From an uncultured Oligoflexia bacterium (lineage in GTDB: Bacteria > Bdellovibrionota > Bacteriovoracia > Bacteriovoracales > Bacteriovoracaceae): a DNA stretch of 18,425 bases. The notes beneath the pieces were generated by a model. It saw only the letters and a list, made by a program, of their open reading frames with translations, did no database searches and was not told the DNA's origin. Position 1 is the first letter of the stretch. Every line of letters begins with the position of its first letter. The position numbers and the translations under genes were made by a program. The stretch is taken from the NCBI GenBank assembly GCA_950060715.1, contig CATLVA010000002.1, forward strand, positions 1-18,425, in the 5' to 3' direction. Positions 1 to 7,600 of this stretch are shown here, in pieces.

Positions 1-294
1 TTCGTAGACCTGTACTGCCTGTTGAAATTTTGTATGCATGCTTTCCTCATGGAAGGCAATCAAACGTTTTTGCCAGGCAGCCTCAGGGCTTTGGTCACTC
101 AAAAACCATTCTGGCGGGAGCTTCAACACCTCGGCTAAACGGACCAGCATTCCATACCGTGGTACCGACTTCCCAGTCACCCACTCCGAAACTGCAGATG
201 GAGTGACGTCAAGCAGTGATGCTACCTCTTTTTGCCTGTACCCCGCTTGCTTGATTGCGTTTCTTATATTTTCATTCAACTGTGGCTTTTTCAT
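1..294 (-). CDS. XRE-family helix-turn-helix regulator, cut by the window start
   Basis: The minus strand is open for 98 codons from an ATG at 294 to the first base, with no stop, so the C-terminus lies outside the window. Residues about 6-60 form a Cro/C1-type helix-turn-helix: QKEVASLLDV then TPSAVSEWVTGKSVPR (recognition helix about 32-41), followed by LAEVLKLPPEWFL, a typical end of XRE domains. Such proteins bind DNA as dimers and usually repress their own or neighbouring promoters; here the likely targets are the element's transfer or methyltransferase genes (inference). The ribosome site TAAGGAGG lies 4 nt before the ATG and contains the stop codon of the upstream methyltransferase, so the two are translationally coupled. 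GC is near 48% by hand count, against roughly one third in the adjacent gene, which suggests a different origin. The plus-strand ORF over this stretch is its antisense shadow. Confidence 0.85.
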   Translation of the reverse strand, partial: MKKPQLNENIRNAIKQAGYRQKEVASLLDVTPSAVSEWVTGKSVPRYGMLVRLAEVLKLPPEWFLSDQSPEAAWQKRLIAFHEESMHTKFQQAVQVYE

Positions 295-303
295 GTTTCC
301 TCC

Positions 304-1959
304 TTAACTCGCATACTCTAATAGCGGAAGACTATTTTCATTTAGCCCTTCTAACACGGGCAAAGCATGGCCCACAGTTTTGTACTCTTTTGCACCTTCA
401 AAATTACGAACTAAATCTTTTTCACTTTCGCAAAGATCGCTAAATTCTCTCTCAGCATAATCCATAGGAAGAAACTTTTTCATTTTACAAGCCTCTATAT
501 TGAATCGACGTAAAATATCCTCATCTTTGAATAAGAAGTGAATCGTTCCTTTTTTAAAAATACTGATTTCAAAAAACTTTGAATCAATTTTTCTATTCTG
601 TCCTTCCTCTAAAGCTTGTTTACAAGTTTCATACAGTGATTCCTTTTGTGGTTCAGTAGAAAAATAACTGATTACGAGGTCAACATCATTTAAAAAATCT
701 TCTTTTTGGAAGTCGATTTTAAAACCACTCCAACGCATATCTAAATAAAATGGCATAATGACTTTTTTATTGATCTTAAAGCCATTATTAGTTTTCCATG
801 CGTTAAAATAGTGAATGTTCTTTTTATATTCTTCGTCTCCCCAACTGTTATCTCTCAGTGCATAGCTCGTAAAATCATCAAAGAGCTTTTCGATAGTTTC
901 ATCAATCATTTTAGGAAACCTCTCGATCAGATTTATAACAAATTGCCTGATATTCGATTCTGAAAACTCCATATATTGGTATTTCTCAATTTCAGCTCTA
1001 AACTCTTCTCTTTTCTTTGAAGTCAGCTTCCTTTTAACTTCTGGTAGTTTTGTAACTTGTTGCCAATAACTCTTTTTTAGCTCTCTTAAGAAAGTATTGA
1101 TTTTTGCTTTCATTATCTCAGTCAGATTTTTTCCCCTTTGGTTCTGGTCTTCTTCGCTACTATTAACTTTTAGTGATAAGTGCTTAGAGACTAAGTAATA
1201 ATTTTTGTAAAAATCTACAATCTGATTGATTACAGTTTCTCTTTCTCTATTGAAATTAATTACTAAATTTTTGATTCCATCCCTTGTTGCAACTTCTTTT
1301 TTTTCCTCTAAGCCTTCTATCTCCATCTCTTCATCTTTTTTCATTCCTTCATACAGATGAGTTTCAACTTCACGATCTACATTAATATAAATAAGTGCGA
1401 CCTCTACAGGTGTTTTCCTTTCAGCATCCAGAAAGGCATCTTCAATGTATTCTATTTCTGCGTTAAGCTCTTCTAATTTCGACACTAGAAGTCTTCTTCT
1501 ATTAGAGTAAGGGTTTTTGATTGTTTCAGCATTGAGTAAGCAAACAATCTGACCAGAAAACATAATATCAATAGCCTTTAACAAATGCGCATCCCCATCA
1601 CTAAATGGGAAATTTGCTATAATTAAATCGAAATGCTCTTGACCGTTATATTTTAGAAAATCCGAATCTATTAAATCCGCTTCGGCTCCCTTCCACTCAT
1701 AAGGCAAATCTCCCTGAGACTTTAAAAGCTTAATGTCTTTACCCCTTAGTATTGCTTGCAACTCAGGGTCAATTTCAATTGCAGATATGTTCACATAACT
1801 GTTTCTTAGTTCCCCACTTCTTCTTAAATAATCTATAATAGTTCCACTTCCTGCACTTGGTTCTAAAATGTTTTTAATCTCCCACCACTTTTGAACCTTA
1901 CTTGTCATTTTAATTAATAATTCTTTAGGGGTCGGGTAAAAATTTGGATTGTTTAGCAT
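304..1959 (-). CDS. N6-adenine DNA methyltransferase-like protein with C-terminal DUF4942-type domain
   Basis: A 551-residue protein if started at the ATG at 1959, which has AAAGGAG 8 nt upstream; a longer in-frame start at 2010 has no ribosome site. It begins with NPNFYPTPKELL, the FYPTP opening common in this family. SAM-binding motif I is EPSAGSGT (33-40). The acidic motif II region is AIEIDPELQ (60-68). Motif IV is NFPF (116-119) rather than the usual NPPF/NPPY. Residues about 200-380 are charged and helical. The last part, with KFFEISIFKKGTIHFLF and RRFNI, resembles DUF4942, known from methyltransferases of mobile elements. Expected role: adenine methylation of the element's DNA. The altered motif IV leaves activity uncertain. 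It ends in TAA within the ribosome site of the XRE gene. It follows a palindrome-rich leader, so it may have its own promoter or attenuator. Confidence 0.8.
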   Translation of the reverse strand: MLNNPNFYPTPKELLIKMTSKVQKWWEIKNILEPSAGSGTIIDYLRRSGELRNSYVNISAIEIDPELQAILRGKDIKLLKSQGDLPYEWKGAEADLIDSDFLKYNGQEHFDLIIANFPFSDGDAHLLKAIDIMFSGQIVCLLNAETIKNPYSNRRRLLVSKLEELNAEIEYIEDAFLDAERKTPVEVALIYINVDREVETHLYEGMKKDEEMEIEGLEEKKEVATRDGIKNLVINFNRERETVINQIVDFYKNYYLVSKHLSLKVNSSEEDQNQRGKNLTEIMKAKINTFLRELKKSYWQQVTKLPEVKRKLTSKKREEFRAEIEKYQYMEFSESNIRQFVINLIERFPKMIDETIEKLFDDFTSYALRDNSWGDEEYKKNIHYFNAWKTNNGFKINKKVIMPFYLDMRWSGFKIDFQKEDFLNDVDLVISYFSTEPQKESLYETCKQALEEGQNRKIDSKFFEISIFKKGTIHFLFKDEDILRRFNIEACKMKKFLPMDYAEREFSDLCESEKDLVRNFEGAKEYKTVGHALPVLEGLNENSLPLLEYAS

Positions 1960-1995
1960 TGTACTTTCTCCTTTTTCAATTCTTAAAATGCGTAT

Positions 1996-2155
1996 CCCTT
2001 TTGGGGGCAAGTGAAACGCAGCAGGAATTGAACGTTGATCAAGAAGAAAAATAAAAAACTTAGAAGTCCGAAAGGACTTCGTGAGCCAAAGTTTTTCTAT
2101 TTTTGTTCTTGATTGGAGAGAAATTTCTGTTAGGCTAGGCCAACCCCCAAAAGGG
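1996..2155. repeat. Nested palindromic element (outer 12-bp and middle 24-bp inverted repeats)
   Basis: The outer arms CCCTTTTGGGGG (1996-2007) and CCCCCAAAAGGG (2144-2155) are perfect inverted repeats. Inside them the arms 2038-2061 and 2089-2113 pair over about 24 bp with one mismatch and one bulged base. The innermost arms 2063-2069 and 2074-2080 make a 7-bp stem with a GAAA loop. The two spacers between the outer and middle arms are both 30 nt, and part of them (CAGGAATT against AATTTCTG) also nearly pairs, so the whole 160 bp is close to a symmetrical palindrome. This could be a MITE or ERIC-like repeat, a folded mRNA leader for the methyltransferase, or an oriT-type site. Nothing in it codes for protein that I can support. 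Confidence 0.75.
2050..2080 (-). terminator. Intrinsic terminator or attenuator before the DUF4942 methyltransferase
   Basis: On the minus strand a 7-bp stem (GAAGTCC/GGACTTC, loop TTTC) is followed within 3 nt by a T-rich tract, TTTTTTATTTTT. This is the form of a rho-independent terminator for transcripts coming from the 93-codon gene side. It sits inside the larger palindrome, so alternative pairing of the longer arms could disrupt or replace it (inference). On the plus strand the tail is less T-rich. Confidence 0.5.
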
Positions 2156-2178
2156 AGCGAAGCGACCCAACCTTTAAA

Positions 2179-2193
2179 ACACCCGAAGGGTGT
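2179..2193. repeat. Short hairpin, 6-bp stem
   Basis: ACACCC (2179-2184), loop GAA, GGGTGT (2188-2193). On the minus strand it is followed by TTTAAAGG, too short a T tract for a confident terminator. It is one of several small hairpins in the 2060-2222 stretch. Confidence 0.55.
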
Positions 2194-2201
2194 CTAAAAG
2201 A

Positions 2202-2222
2202 GCACTCCCAAAAAGGGAGTGC
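2202..2222 (-). terminator. Hairpin just after the small gene, possible weak terminator
   Basis: GCACTCCC (2202-2209), five-A loop, GGGAGTGC (2215-2222): a perfect 8-bp stem 17 nt beyond the stop of the small minus-strand gene. On that strand it is followed by TCTTTTAG, a weak T tract. It may stop part of the transcription or protect the 3' end of the mRNA. Confidence 0.45.
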
Positions 2223-2239
2223 CAACAGAGATCAGTGAT

Positions 2240-2497
2240 TTAATATTCGTGATAAAGACTTCCATCTCTATTCTGCTTATCACTCTCTAAATCACTCCAA
2301 AAAGTTTCGGGTGGAACGATTCCGAACTCTTTGAATTTTCCCTTTATTTCTTCGACTGTCATTCCCAACTTTTCAGTGAGCAAATCTGAAAAAATCATCT
2401 TTCCATCTTGATAAACACTGAGAAAGAAATGTCCTGGTGTATTATCCCAACCAGAAATAATTTCGTAATTTTTTGTTTTAAATTTTCTTTGACTCAT
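2240..2497 (-). CDS. Small protein of unknown function
   Basis: I do not recognise this 85-residue protein. The ATG at 2497 is chosen over an upstream start because it has AAGGAGG 6 nt before it and overlaps the TGA of the methyltransferase by 4 bases (ATGA), the usual sign of coupled translation. The sequence is soluble, with no signal peptide or membrane segment. The middle, SGWDNTPGHFFLSVYQDGK, is a mix of aromatic residues and turns that suggests a small beta-rich fold, followed by a predicted helix (TVEEIKGKFKEFGI). The end is polar and acidic. It is followed directly by a hairpin and the palindromic region. The position suggests an accessory role linked to the methyltransferase, but this is only inferred. 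Confidence 0.7.
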   Translation of the reverse strand: MSQRKFKTKNYEIISGWDNTPGHFFLSVYQDGKMIFSDLLTEKLGMTVEEIKGKFKEFGIVPPETFWSDLESDKQNRDGSLYHEY

Positions 2498-3329
2498 GCT
2501 TGACCTCCTTGAGTTGTCCAAATTCCTCTTTCTACTCGCTCATAATGGCGTTGAAGAGTTTGTCTTATTTTCGCTTTCCAATGCTTATTTTTTTCAATTA
2601 GATGGGTTGCTACCTTCTCAACTTCTTTGTAGATTTCTGACAATGTTGCTTGGCGGCCAAGTTTCATAAAAACCAAACGGATTGCGTTTCTCCAAGTTTT
2701 CGCAACTAGCTGAGTCGCGGAAGTTGCGACCTCTAAAGAAACTTGAAAGATACACCTTCGAGTTTTTTTCCAGATGATTAGATACTCATGCAAGATAGGA
2801 ATGAAATGGCCGTAAAAGGGCTTCCATGTGGAAGAAGGATTACTCTGATGTTTAATGACTACAGAAAGTAGCTCATTTTTTGGCAATAGTTGAATAAGGT
2901 CGGCTTGATAACTCTTAAACCCTAATTCTTTATTTCGTTGATCTCCTATTAGAGTGCAGTATATTCCACCGTCCTTTGTCGCTTCTCGCTGATTTAATAG
3001 CATGACCTGACTTTTTTCTAAGAACTCATCAACTGAGTGACAACGAGAAGTGTCTGATGGGTGGGGCGTTCCTCCCCACTGCTGACCACTGTATTTAATC
3101 ATGTCGTGATAAGGTGGATGAGAAAAAACTATATCTAAAGGGCAAGGAACTTTCTTTAAAAGATAGTCATGTGTAAAATCAAAACCGCTATGTAGATCGA
3201 ATCCATAGTAATCAACTCCTAACTCTTTACAAACATCACGACTTGTCCCTGACCCTTCGCAAACATCGGCAAAGTTTTTAGCCTGAAAGTGTTTAATCAA
3301 GTCTTTGATTAAATAACCAGAAGTGTTTC
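2494..3329 (-). pseudogene. DNA methyltransferase, N-terminus removed by the IS
   Basis: About 277 native codons remain; the reading frame continues a few codons into the IS end, where a TTG at 3342 is the only nearby start and has no properly placed ribosome site. SAM-binding motif I is DVCEGSGT, followed by a cysteine-containing helix (SRDVC). The catalytic motif IV is SHPPY, in FSHPPYHDMIKYSG, a form seen in amino-methyltransferases of the DPPY type. The C-terminal 60 residues (ATLSEIYKEVEK, then W.AKIRQTLQRHYERV..GIW) look like the winged-helix of HARE-HTH/Mrr-N type, probably for DNA binding. The core and both motifs are intact, so only an N-terminal lead-in is missing, but initiation is doubtful. 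The stretch NTSGYLIKDLI just before motif I is typical of these enzymes. The missing start may be the remnant at 4604-4667. It overlaps the following small gene by ATGA. Confidence 0.75.
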
Positions 3330-3370
3330 TGAACCTCCCCAAAAATAGTGGACAATTTTTAAGCTACGAT
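3330..3370 (+). repeat. Left terminal inverted repeat of the IS
   Basis: Begins TGAACCTCCCCAAAAATAG and pairs with the repeat at 4560-4603. The right copy has small differences at positions 3, 6, 14, 19 and 20 and a 2-nt insertion near its inner end. The TGGACA inside it doubles as a probable -35 box for the transposase promoter. Confidence 0.85.
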
Positions 3371-3375
3371 ATAAC
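3349..3375 (+). promoter_or_regulatory. Probable transposase promoter
   Basis: TGGACA (3349-3354) and TATAAC (3370-3375) each match the sigma-70 consensus at five of six positions. The 15-nt spacing is slightly short. The -35 lies inside the terminal repeat, as is common in IS3 elements, and the start codon of orfA follows 20 nt after the -10 box. Confidence 0.5.
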
Positions 3376-3395
3376 AACAGATCAAGGAGTATATC

Positions 3396-3710
3396 GTGAG
3401 TTCAAAAAGAGGAAGAGGGGCTTATTCTAGTGAGTTTAAAGCAGAAGCCATAAAATTAGCAAACGAAAAAGGTTTTCAGCAAGCAGCAGATGACTTAGGT
3501 GTTCATCATTCGACGATAAGAGATTGGGCAAAAAAGCTAGAAAAAGGCTCTATTAATACTAAAGAAAAAAGTACCTCTAAGACTTATGAAGAGTTAGAGA
3601 AAGAAAACAGAAGGCTTAAAAAAGAGCTTCAATATATGGAAGAGATCAACAAGGTTCTAAAAAAAAGCACAGCAATTTTCTCCTCAGACCAGTTGAAAAA
3701 TTCAAAGTGA
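3396..3710 (+). CDS. IS3-family OrfA (DNA-binding transposase subunit)
   Basis: A 104-residue protein starting at GTG 3396, with AAGGAG 6 nt upstream. Residues about 9-48 form the helix-turn-helix of IS3 OrfA proteins (YSSEFKAEAIKLA, QQAADDLGVHHSTIRDWAKK), which recognises the IS ends. Residues about 65-92 form a leucine-zipper helix (YEELEKENRRLKKELQYMEE) for oligomerisation. Near the end, codons 88-90 read CTA AAA AAA within an eight-A run (3659-3666). A -1 slip there enters the orfB frame and makes the OrfAB fusion transposase. Unshifted OrfA ends at TGA 3708-3710, which overlaps the GTG of orfB. Confidence 0.93.
   Translation: MSSKRGRGAYSSEFKAEAIKLANEKGFQQAADDLGVHHSTIRDWAKKLEKGSINTKEKSTSKTYEELEKENRRLKKELQYMEEINKVLKKSTAIFSSDQLKNSK
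3659..3666 (+). promoter_or_regulatory. Slippery A-run for programmed -1 frameshift
   Basis: Eight consecutive A's contain the heptamer A AAA AAA in the orfA frame (zero-frame codons CTA AAA AAA AGC). A shift of -1 gives AAG CAC AGC..., which stays open and joins the orfB frame. This is the usual IS3-family mechanism for producing active OrfAB. Confidence 0.75.
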
Positions 3711-4573
3711 TTTTACAACTTAAGGAGAGAGTCCCAATATTATTTAGCTGTAAGTTTTTTGGTATCTCAAGAAGTCATTACTATAAATGGCTTAAAGGTC
3801 AAAAAACAGTATCCTTCATCAAGAAGGAATCTATTTGTAAGGCGATTAAAGAAGAGTTTGCTGCCAGCAGAAAGACATATGGTGCCCCACGTATTTGGAG
3901 AGCACTTAGAGCTAGAGAAATAATTATCTCAGAAAATACAGTGGCAAAGTATATGAAAGAACTTGGACTGGATGCGAGACACAAGAAAGCATTTATTCCA
4001 CAGACAACAGACTCGTCCCATGAAGATCCTATCGCAGATAGAATATTTAAAGTTGAAGATGATGATGTCCTTCCAAAAAAGGCTGGCGAATTACTGGCCG
4101 GGGATATTACTTACTTAAGACTTGGGGCGAATAACTTTTTATATCTTGCAGTAGTCATGGACCTATTTAATAGAGAAATTGTTGGCTGGTCGATAAGCAA
4201 GACAATGAGAACAGACCTCGTTTTAACTGCTTTAGAAAATGCAATGTGGGTCGTGGGACCTGATGCAGAAGTTATCTTTCACTCAGATAGAGGTAGTCAG
4301 TATGCTAGTGAAGCTTATCGAAACTTTTTAAAGAGTAAAGATGTTCTGCCTAGTATGTCTCGCAAAGGAAATTGCTACGATAATGCTTATGTTGAGTCTT
4401 GGTTTGCATCACTAAAAAAAGAATCTCTGTATAGAACAGAGTATTCAACAGAAAAAGAATTAAAAAGTTTGGTATTTGATTATATTGAAGTTTGGTATAA
4501 TAAAAAAAGAAAACATTCAGCACTTGATTACATGAGTCCTGAAGAGTATAAAAATAATCATCGTAGCGCTTAA
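3707..4573 (+). CDS. IS3-family OrfB (DDE integrase-type transposase)
   Basis: The 288-residue frame begins at GTG 3707, overlapping the stop of orfA (GTGA); its functional form is probably the frameshifted OrfAB. The N-terminal part has the HTH_21-type segment with KTYGAPRIWRALRAREI. The catalytic rve domain carries the DDE triad: D in GDITYLRLG, D in FHSDRGSQY, and E in NCYDNAYVESWFASLKKE, with the expected 35-residue spacing between the second D and E. The C-terminal YIEVWYNKKRKHSALDYMSPEEY is the standard IS3 ending. All catalytic residues are present with no internal stops, so the element may still be active. It cuts and joins IS ends through a circular intermediate (family knowledge). 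Confidence 0.95.
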   Translation: MILQLKERVPILFSCKFFGISRSHYYKWLKGQKTVSFIKKESICKAIKEEFAASRKTYGAPRIWRALRAREIIISENTVAKYMKELGLDARHKKAFIPQTTDSSHEDPIADRIFKVEDDDVLPKKAGELLAGDITYLRLGANNFLYLAVVMDLFNREIVGWSISKTMRTDLVLTALENAMWVVGPDAEVIFHSDRGSQYASEAYRNFLKSKDVLPSMSRKGNCYDNAYVESWFASLKKESLYRTEYSTEKELKSLVFDYIEVWYNKKRKHSALDYMSPEEYKNNHRSA

Positions 4574-4603
4574 ATTAGTGTCCTATATTCTTGGGGAAGT
4601 CCA
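4560..4603 (-). repeat. Right terminal inverted repeat of the IS
   Basis: Read on the minus strand it begins TGGACTTCCCCAAGAATATA and matches the left end. It overlaps the last codons and stop of orfB. Confidence 0.85.
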
Positions 4604-4667
4604 AAATGCCGTGGCCATAGTCGGCGACATTTTTTAGTAATTGTTTGTATGCTCGTATTTCAGTCAA
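4604..4667 (-). pseudogene. 5' remnant of a gene truncated by the IS
   Basis: TAAAGGAGG lies at the end of the giant relaxase-like gene (its stop TAA is part of it), and 4 nt after GGAGG a TTG at 4667 opens a frame: MTEIRAYKQLLK then NVADYGHGI, 21 codons before the IS end. The frame then runs into the IS and stops at 4575, giving a 30-residue peptide. The strong ribosome site and operonic position make this a genuine gene start. Its continuation was probably removed, or is the methyltransferase remnant on the other side of the IS, whose N-terminus is missing. The YGHGI ending would fit the lead-in before a NTSGYLIKDLI segment in such enzymes, but this is inference. An 85-codon longer version of this frame runs back through the relaxase-like gene and is not credible. 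Confidence 0.6.
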
Positions 4668-4677
4668 ATAACCTCCT

Positions 4678-7600
4678 TTAGAAAATCCTGAAATGGACAT
4701 TAGTTTTTTGTTCAAATTTCTGTATGTAGCGTTTATTAGGCCCTTCCGATGAGTAAACAAAGGCAAGGTCAAAGTCTGCGTTATCAAGTTTTTTCTCCAT
4801 TCTTCCATTTGAGTAATCACCGTACTCAACACCGACTTTGATTTCTTTTTTGCCTGTCGCTATTCCCTGTTCATCATATTCAATGACTTCACAGATAAGG
4901 GTCGCATCCATATAAGCTGGGCCATTTTGTCGTTGATCGTTTGAGATGCCTTTTTTTGATTCGGCAAACTGGGAGAACTCAGGAATGACCTTCTTTACTT
5001 TAATCCCCATTTCTTTAAGTTCTTCCGTAGCTCTAAATACTGATGTTGGTACTCTAAGATCATGGGTGAGAAGGTTTTGTCGGGACTGAGAACCTTCTTG
5101 GACTAATTCTTTTCCTATTCTTCTTTCTAGGAAGCCTCTGCCTGAAACTACCCCTGAGTGTTGAATTGTGAAGTATTCTTGAGGCTCTGTTTGATTGAGA
5201 GAGTCTTGTTCACTCAAAGGCTGATGATTTCTTTTTAAGAGCTTTGGAGAGCCTAATATTGGATCTTGCTCATCGAGGCCTTGGGAATGCCTATCAATGT
5301 CCTCATTACTCAAGCCTATGTAGTTTAATTGTTCTCTGGTAACTTGTTTCCAGGTATTCACGAACTCTAGGGCCTGTATATTGATGCCGTATTTCGATTG
5401 ATAGTGGTTAAGGAACTCAGTTTTTCTTTTGAGTTTCATTTCCCATTGCTTTTGAGGCTTCTTGAGGAAGCTCGTAATTTCTTCTGATTCGGGGTGAACT
5501 CCTTCTCTGCGAAGAGCGTTTAGTCTTAGTGACTCTTGGTTACTTAGTTTTTCTCCTCGAATAGTCTTAAAGAAGAGCTTAAAGTCGTCCATCTTAGGTT
5601 TATAAACCTCGTCGAGAGAGTTTATGTTCTCAGGAGATTGAGGATTATAAGTGATCTTAGATTCTTTAAGAAAAGACTTTCTACTTAGGAAGTCTTCTTC
5701 AACAATTCGAGAAATATTGGCTTGATAATTTGATTGAGCATCAATATAGATGAAATTCGTTCTTTCTGGTTTTCCTCTTTTGATAAAACCTTGATGTTTT
5801 TCTGAAAGTTCAGAGAAAGCTCTATCTTTAATTTTTTGATATAGCTTTGGCCTATTTTCAGATAAGAATTTAACGCCCTCTCTGACCGCTAAATTAAGCT
5901 CTCTCTCTCCTGATCTTCTTAGTTCATCTCTTTGGTATTGGACTTGCTCAAGCACTTTATGAATAGCTCTATAGCCTTTCCCATTATCTAATAGAAGGTA
6001 TCTCTCTGGTGTTCCGCGCCAGTTTTTTCCTGATACTTTTGGTCTTTCCTTTTTAACGTAGGTAAGACATTCATCGAGGAGCTTCTTCATATCAGTGTCA
6101 TTGTAACTACGATAGCGAGAGTGTTCACGAATCCTTGCTTCGACTTCTTTATAAGCCTGGGGGATTACATCACTCTTGTTCTTTGTAAGAAGTTTCGTAA
6201 TTTCCTCTGATGGCGGCTCTATCCCGAGGGTATTCATAATCTTAGAGTGTTCAATTTCTGATAATCTTTCTTGAGATGAAAGCCAAATTCGGGCATCTTT
6301 TATCTGTTTTGGATCTTGCCACTCAGAAAAAGCCTTTTCTTTTTTTTCAGCAATAAATCCTTGTTCAAGTAGAGAGTTGACACTGCCCTCTGATAGAGAA
6401 AAGTCTTCCTTCGCGATCTTATGAAATAGTTTTTCATCAAACTTACGAAATTGAATTTTTTCTAAGAAAGCAAGCTCGGTATTGGTTGGGATATAGATAT
6501 TATCAAGTGTAATGTGATGGGACTTTAACTCCCAAAATCGTTCTTTATCTTTGAATGATAGAGTGTCGTATTCACCGAATGTCCCTTTAAGGAAAAGAGA
6601 AAAGTCTTTCCCTGATAGGTCGGTATCGTAGTTGTTCTCAAAGCTTGGTCTGCTTGAAAGAAGCTCTTCTGAGTCTCTATATTTAACGTGAGGTTTTGAA
6701 CGAAGAATAATTGAAGTATTAACCCTTACGGAGAGGTCAGTAGATATGATTTCTTTCGGGTCATGGTACTTAATTCTATTGCGTAAAACAAAAGAAAGCT
6801 CTTTTGAGAGTCCTAGCTCTTTAGCTAGAGCTCTCAGAGCTTTACTTTCAGTTCCAGCGGCAATGCTATCTAAATATTTTACTTCATTGGCTTCTAATGA
6901 GGTGTAATCTATTGACTCAACTTGCTTAGGGCCACGGTAATCAATTCTATCTTGGAGTTTATAATAGTCGCCAGTAGTAAGGTTGAAATCTTTAAGTTTT
7001 TCAAACTTCGCACCGTCTTCTAACCAGTTTTTTTGATCGTTACTGAGAATATCAAGATGAGAGTTTTCATTTTGAAACTCGAAGAATCGAAACTCATCAA
7101 TAAAAAAACGATCTTTTAATGACTGAACTAGCTCACCATCACTGGTGATCTCTTTTCCGTTAAGCTCCTCTAAGAAATTAACTTCTTTTTGAGATAATTC
7201 CGAAATGTAACCACGTTCTTTCAAATCTTCAAATTGCAGCGAGGAGAAAAGTGATTGAAGCTTAAATTCATCATTAGCTTTTAGAGATTTACTTAGATTG
7301 CTCATGTATTCCTTGTCATAAGAAGACAAGAAATCTATGAAGTCACTTATTTGAAGATTCTCTAACATGAATGGAGTCAAATTATAGTCTTTAGCTATCT
7401 TAAATACCTCTTTGTCATCCTTTGGAGCTTGTCGCCTTACCGCTGACAGGAAGAAATATTCATTATTGTTTAAGACTTGAGAACGCAGTTCAGATGAGCT
7501 TTCTAATTGAAGCTCATCTTTAATCTTTGATAAAAATTGAAGTCTTCTCTCCGAAAAATCTTCTTTTCCTTCGAGTAGAGAATAGAGATCTTTTATATCT

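Larger units (their letters stand above)
3330..4603 (+). mobile_element. IS3-family insertion sequence, 1274 bp
   Basis: The element starts TGAACCTCCCC (3330) and ends GGGGAAGTCCA (4603), giving TG...CA ends. The terminal inverted repeats match at about 20 of the first 25 positions, and similarity continues inward to CTACGAT at 3364-3370 and its complement at 4560-4566. It carries overlapping orfA and orfB with a slippery A-run, the standard IS3 layout. It is oriented against the conjugation operon. The flanking bases are GTTTC on the left and AAATG on the right, so there is no 3-5 bp target duplication. That points to a deletion or recombination between IS copies after insertion. The end sequences suggest the IS150-like part of the family, but I am not sure of the subgroup. 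Confidence 0.92.

Noticed and set aside
38..307. Plus-strand ORF of 89 codons
   Set aside because: It is the antisense of a clear XRE helix-turn-helix gene with a strong ribosome site.
2060..2222. Series of short hairpins that could suggest a CRISPR or integron array
   Set aside because: The stems differ in sequence, there are no repeats of constant length with spacers, and no convincing paired integron core sites.
3325..4608. Target site duplication around the IS
   Set aside because: Flanks GTTTC and AAATG share no direct repeat at any nearby choice of ends.
4575..4832. 85-codon minus-strand ORF overlapping the end of the giant gene and the IS
   Set aside because: Its upstream part is out of frame inside the giant gene; only its last part, from TTG 4667, has a ribosome site and is reported as a gene remnant.
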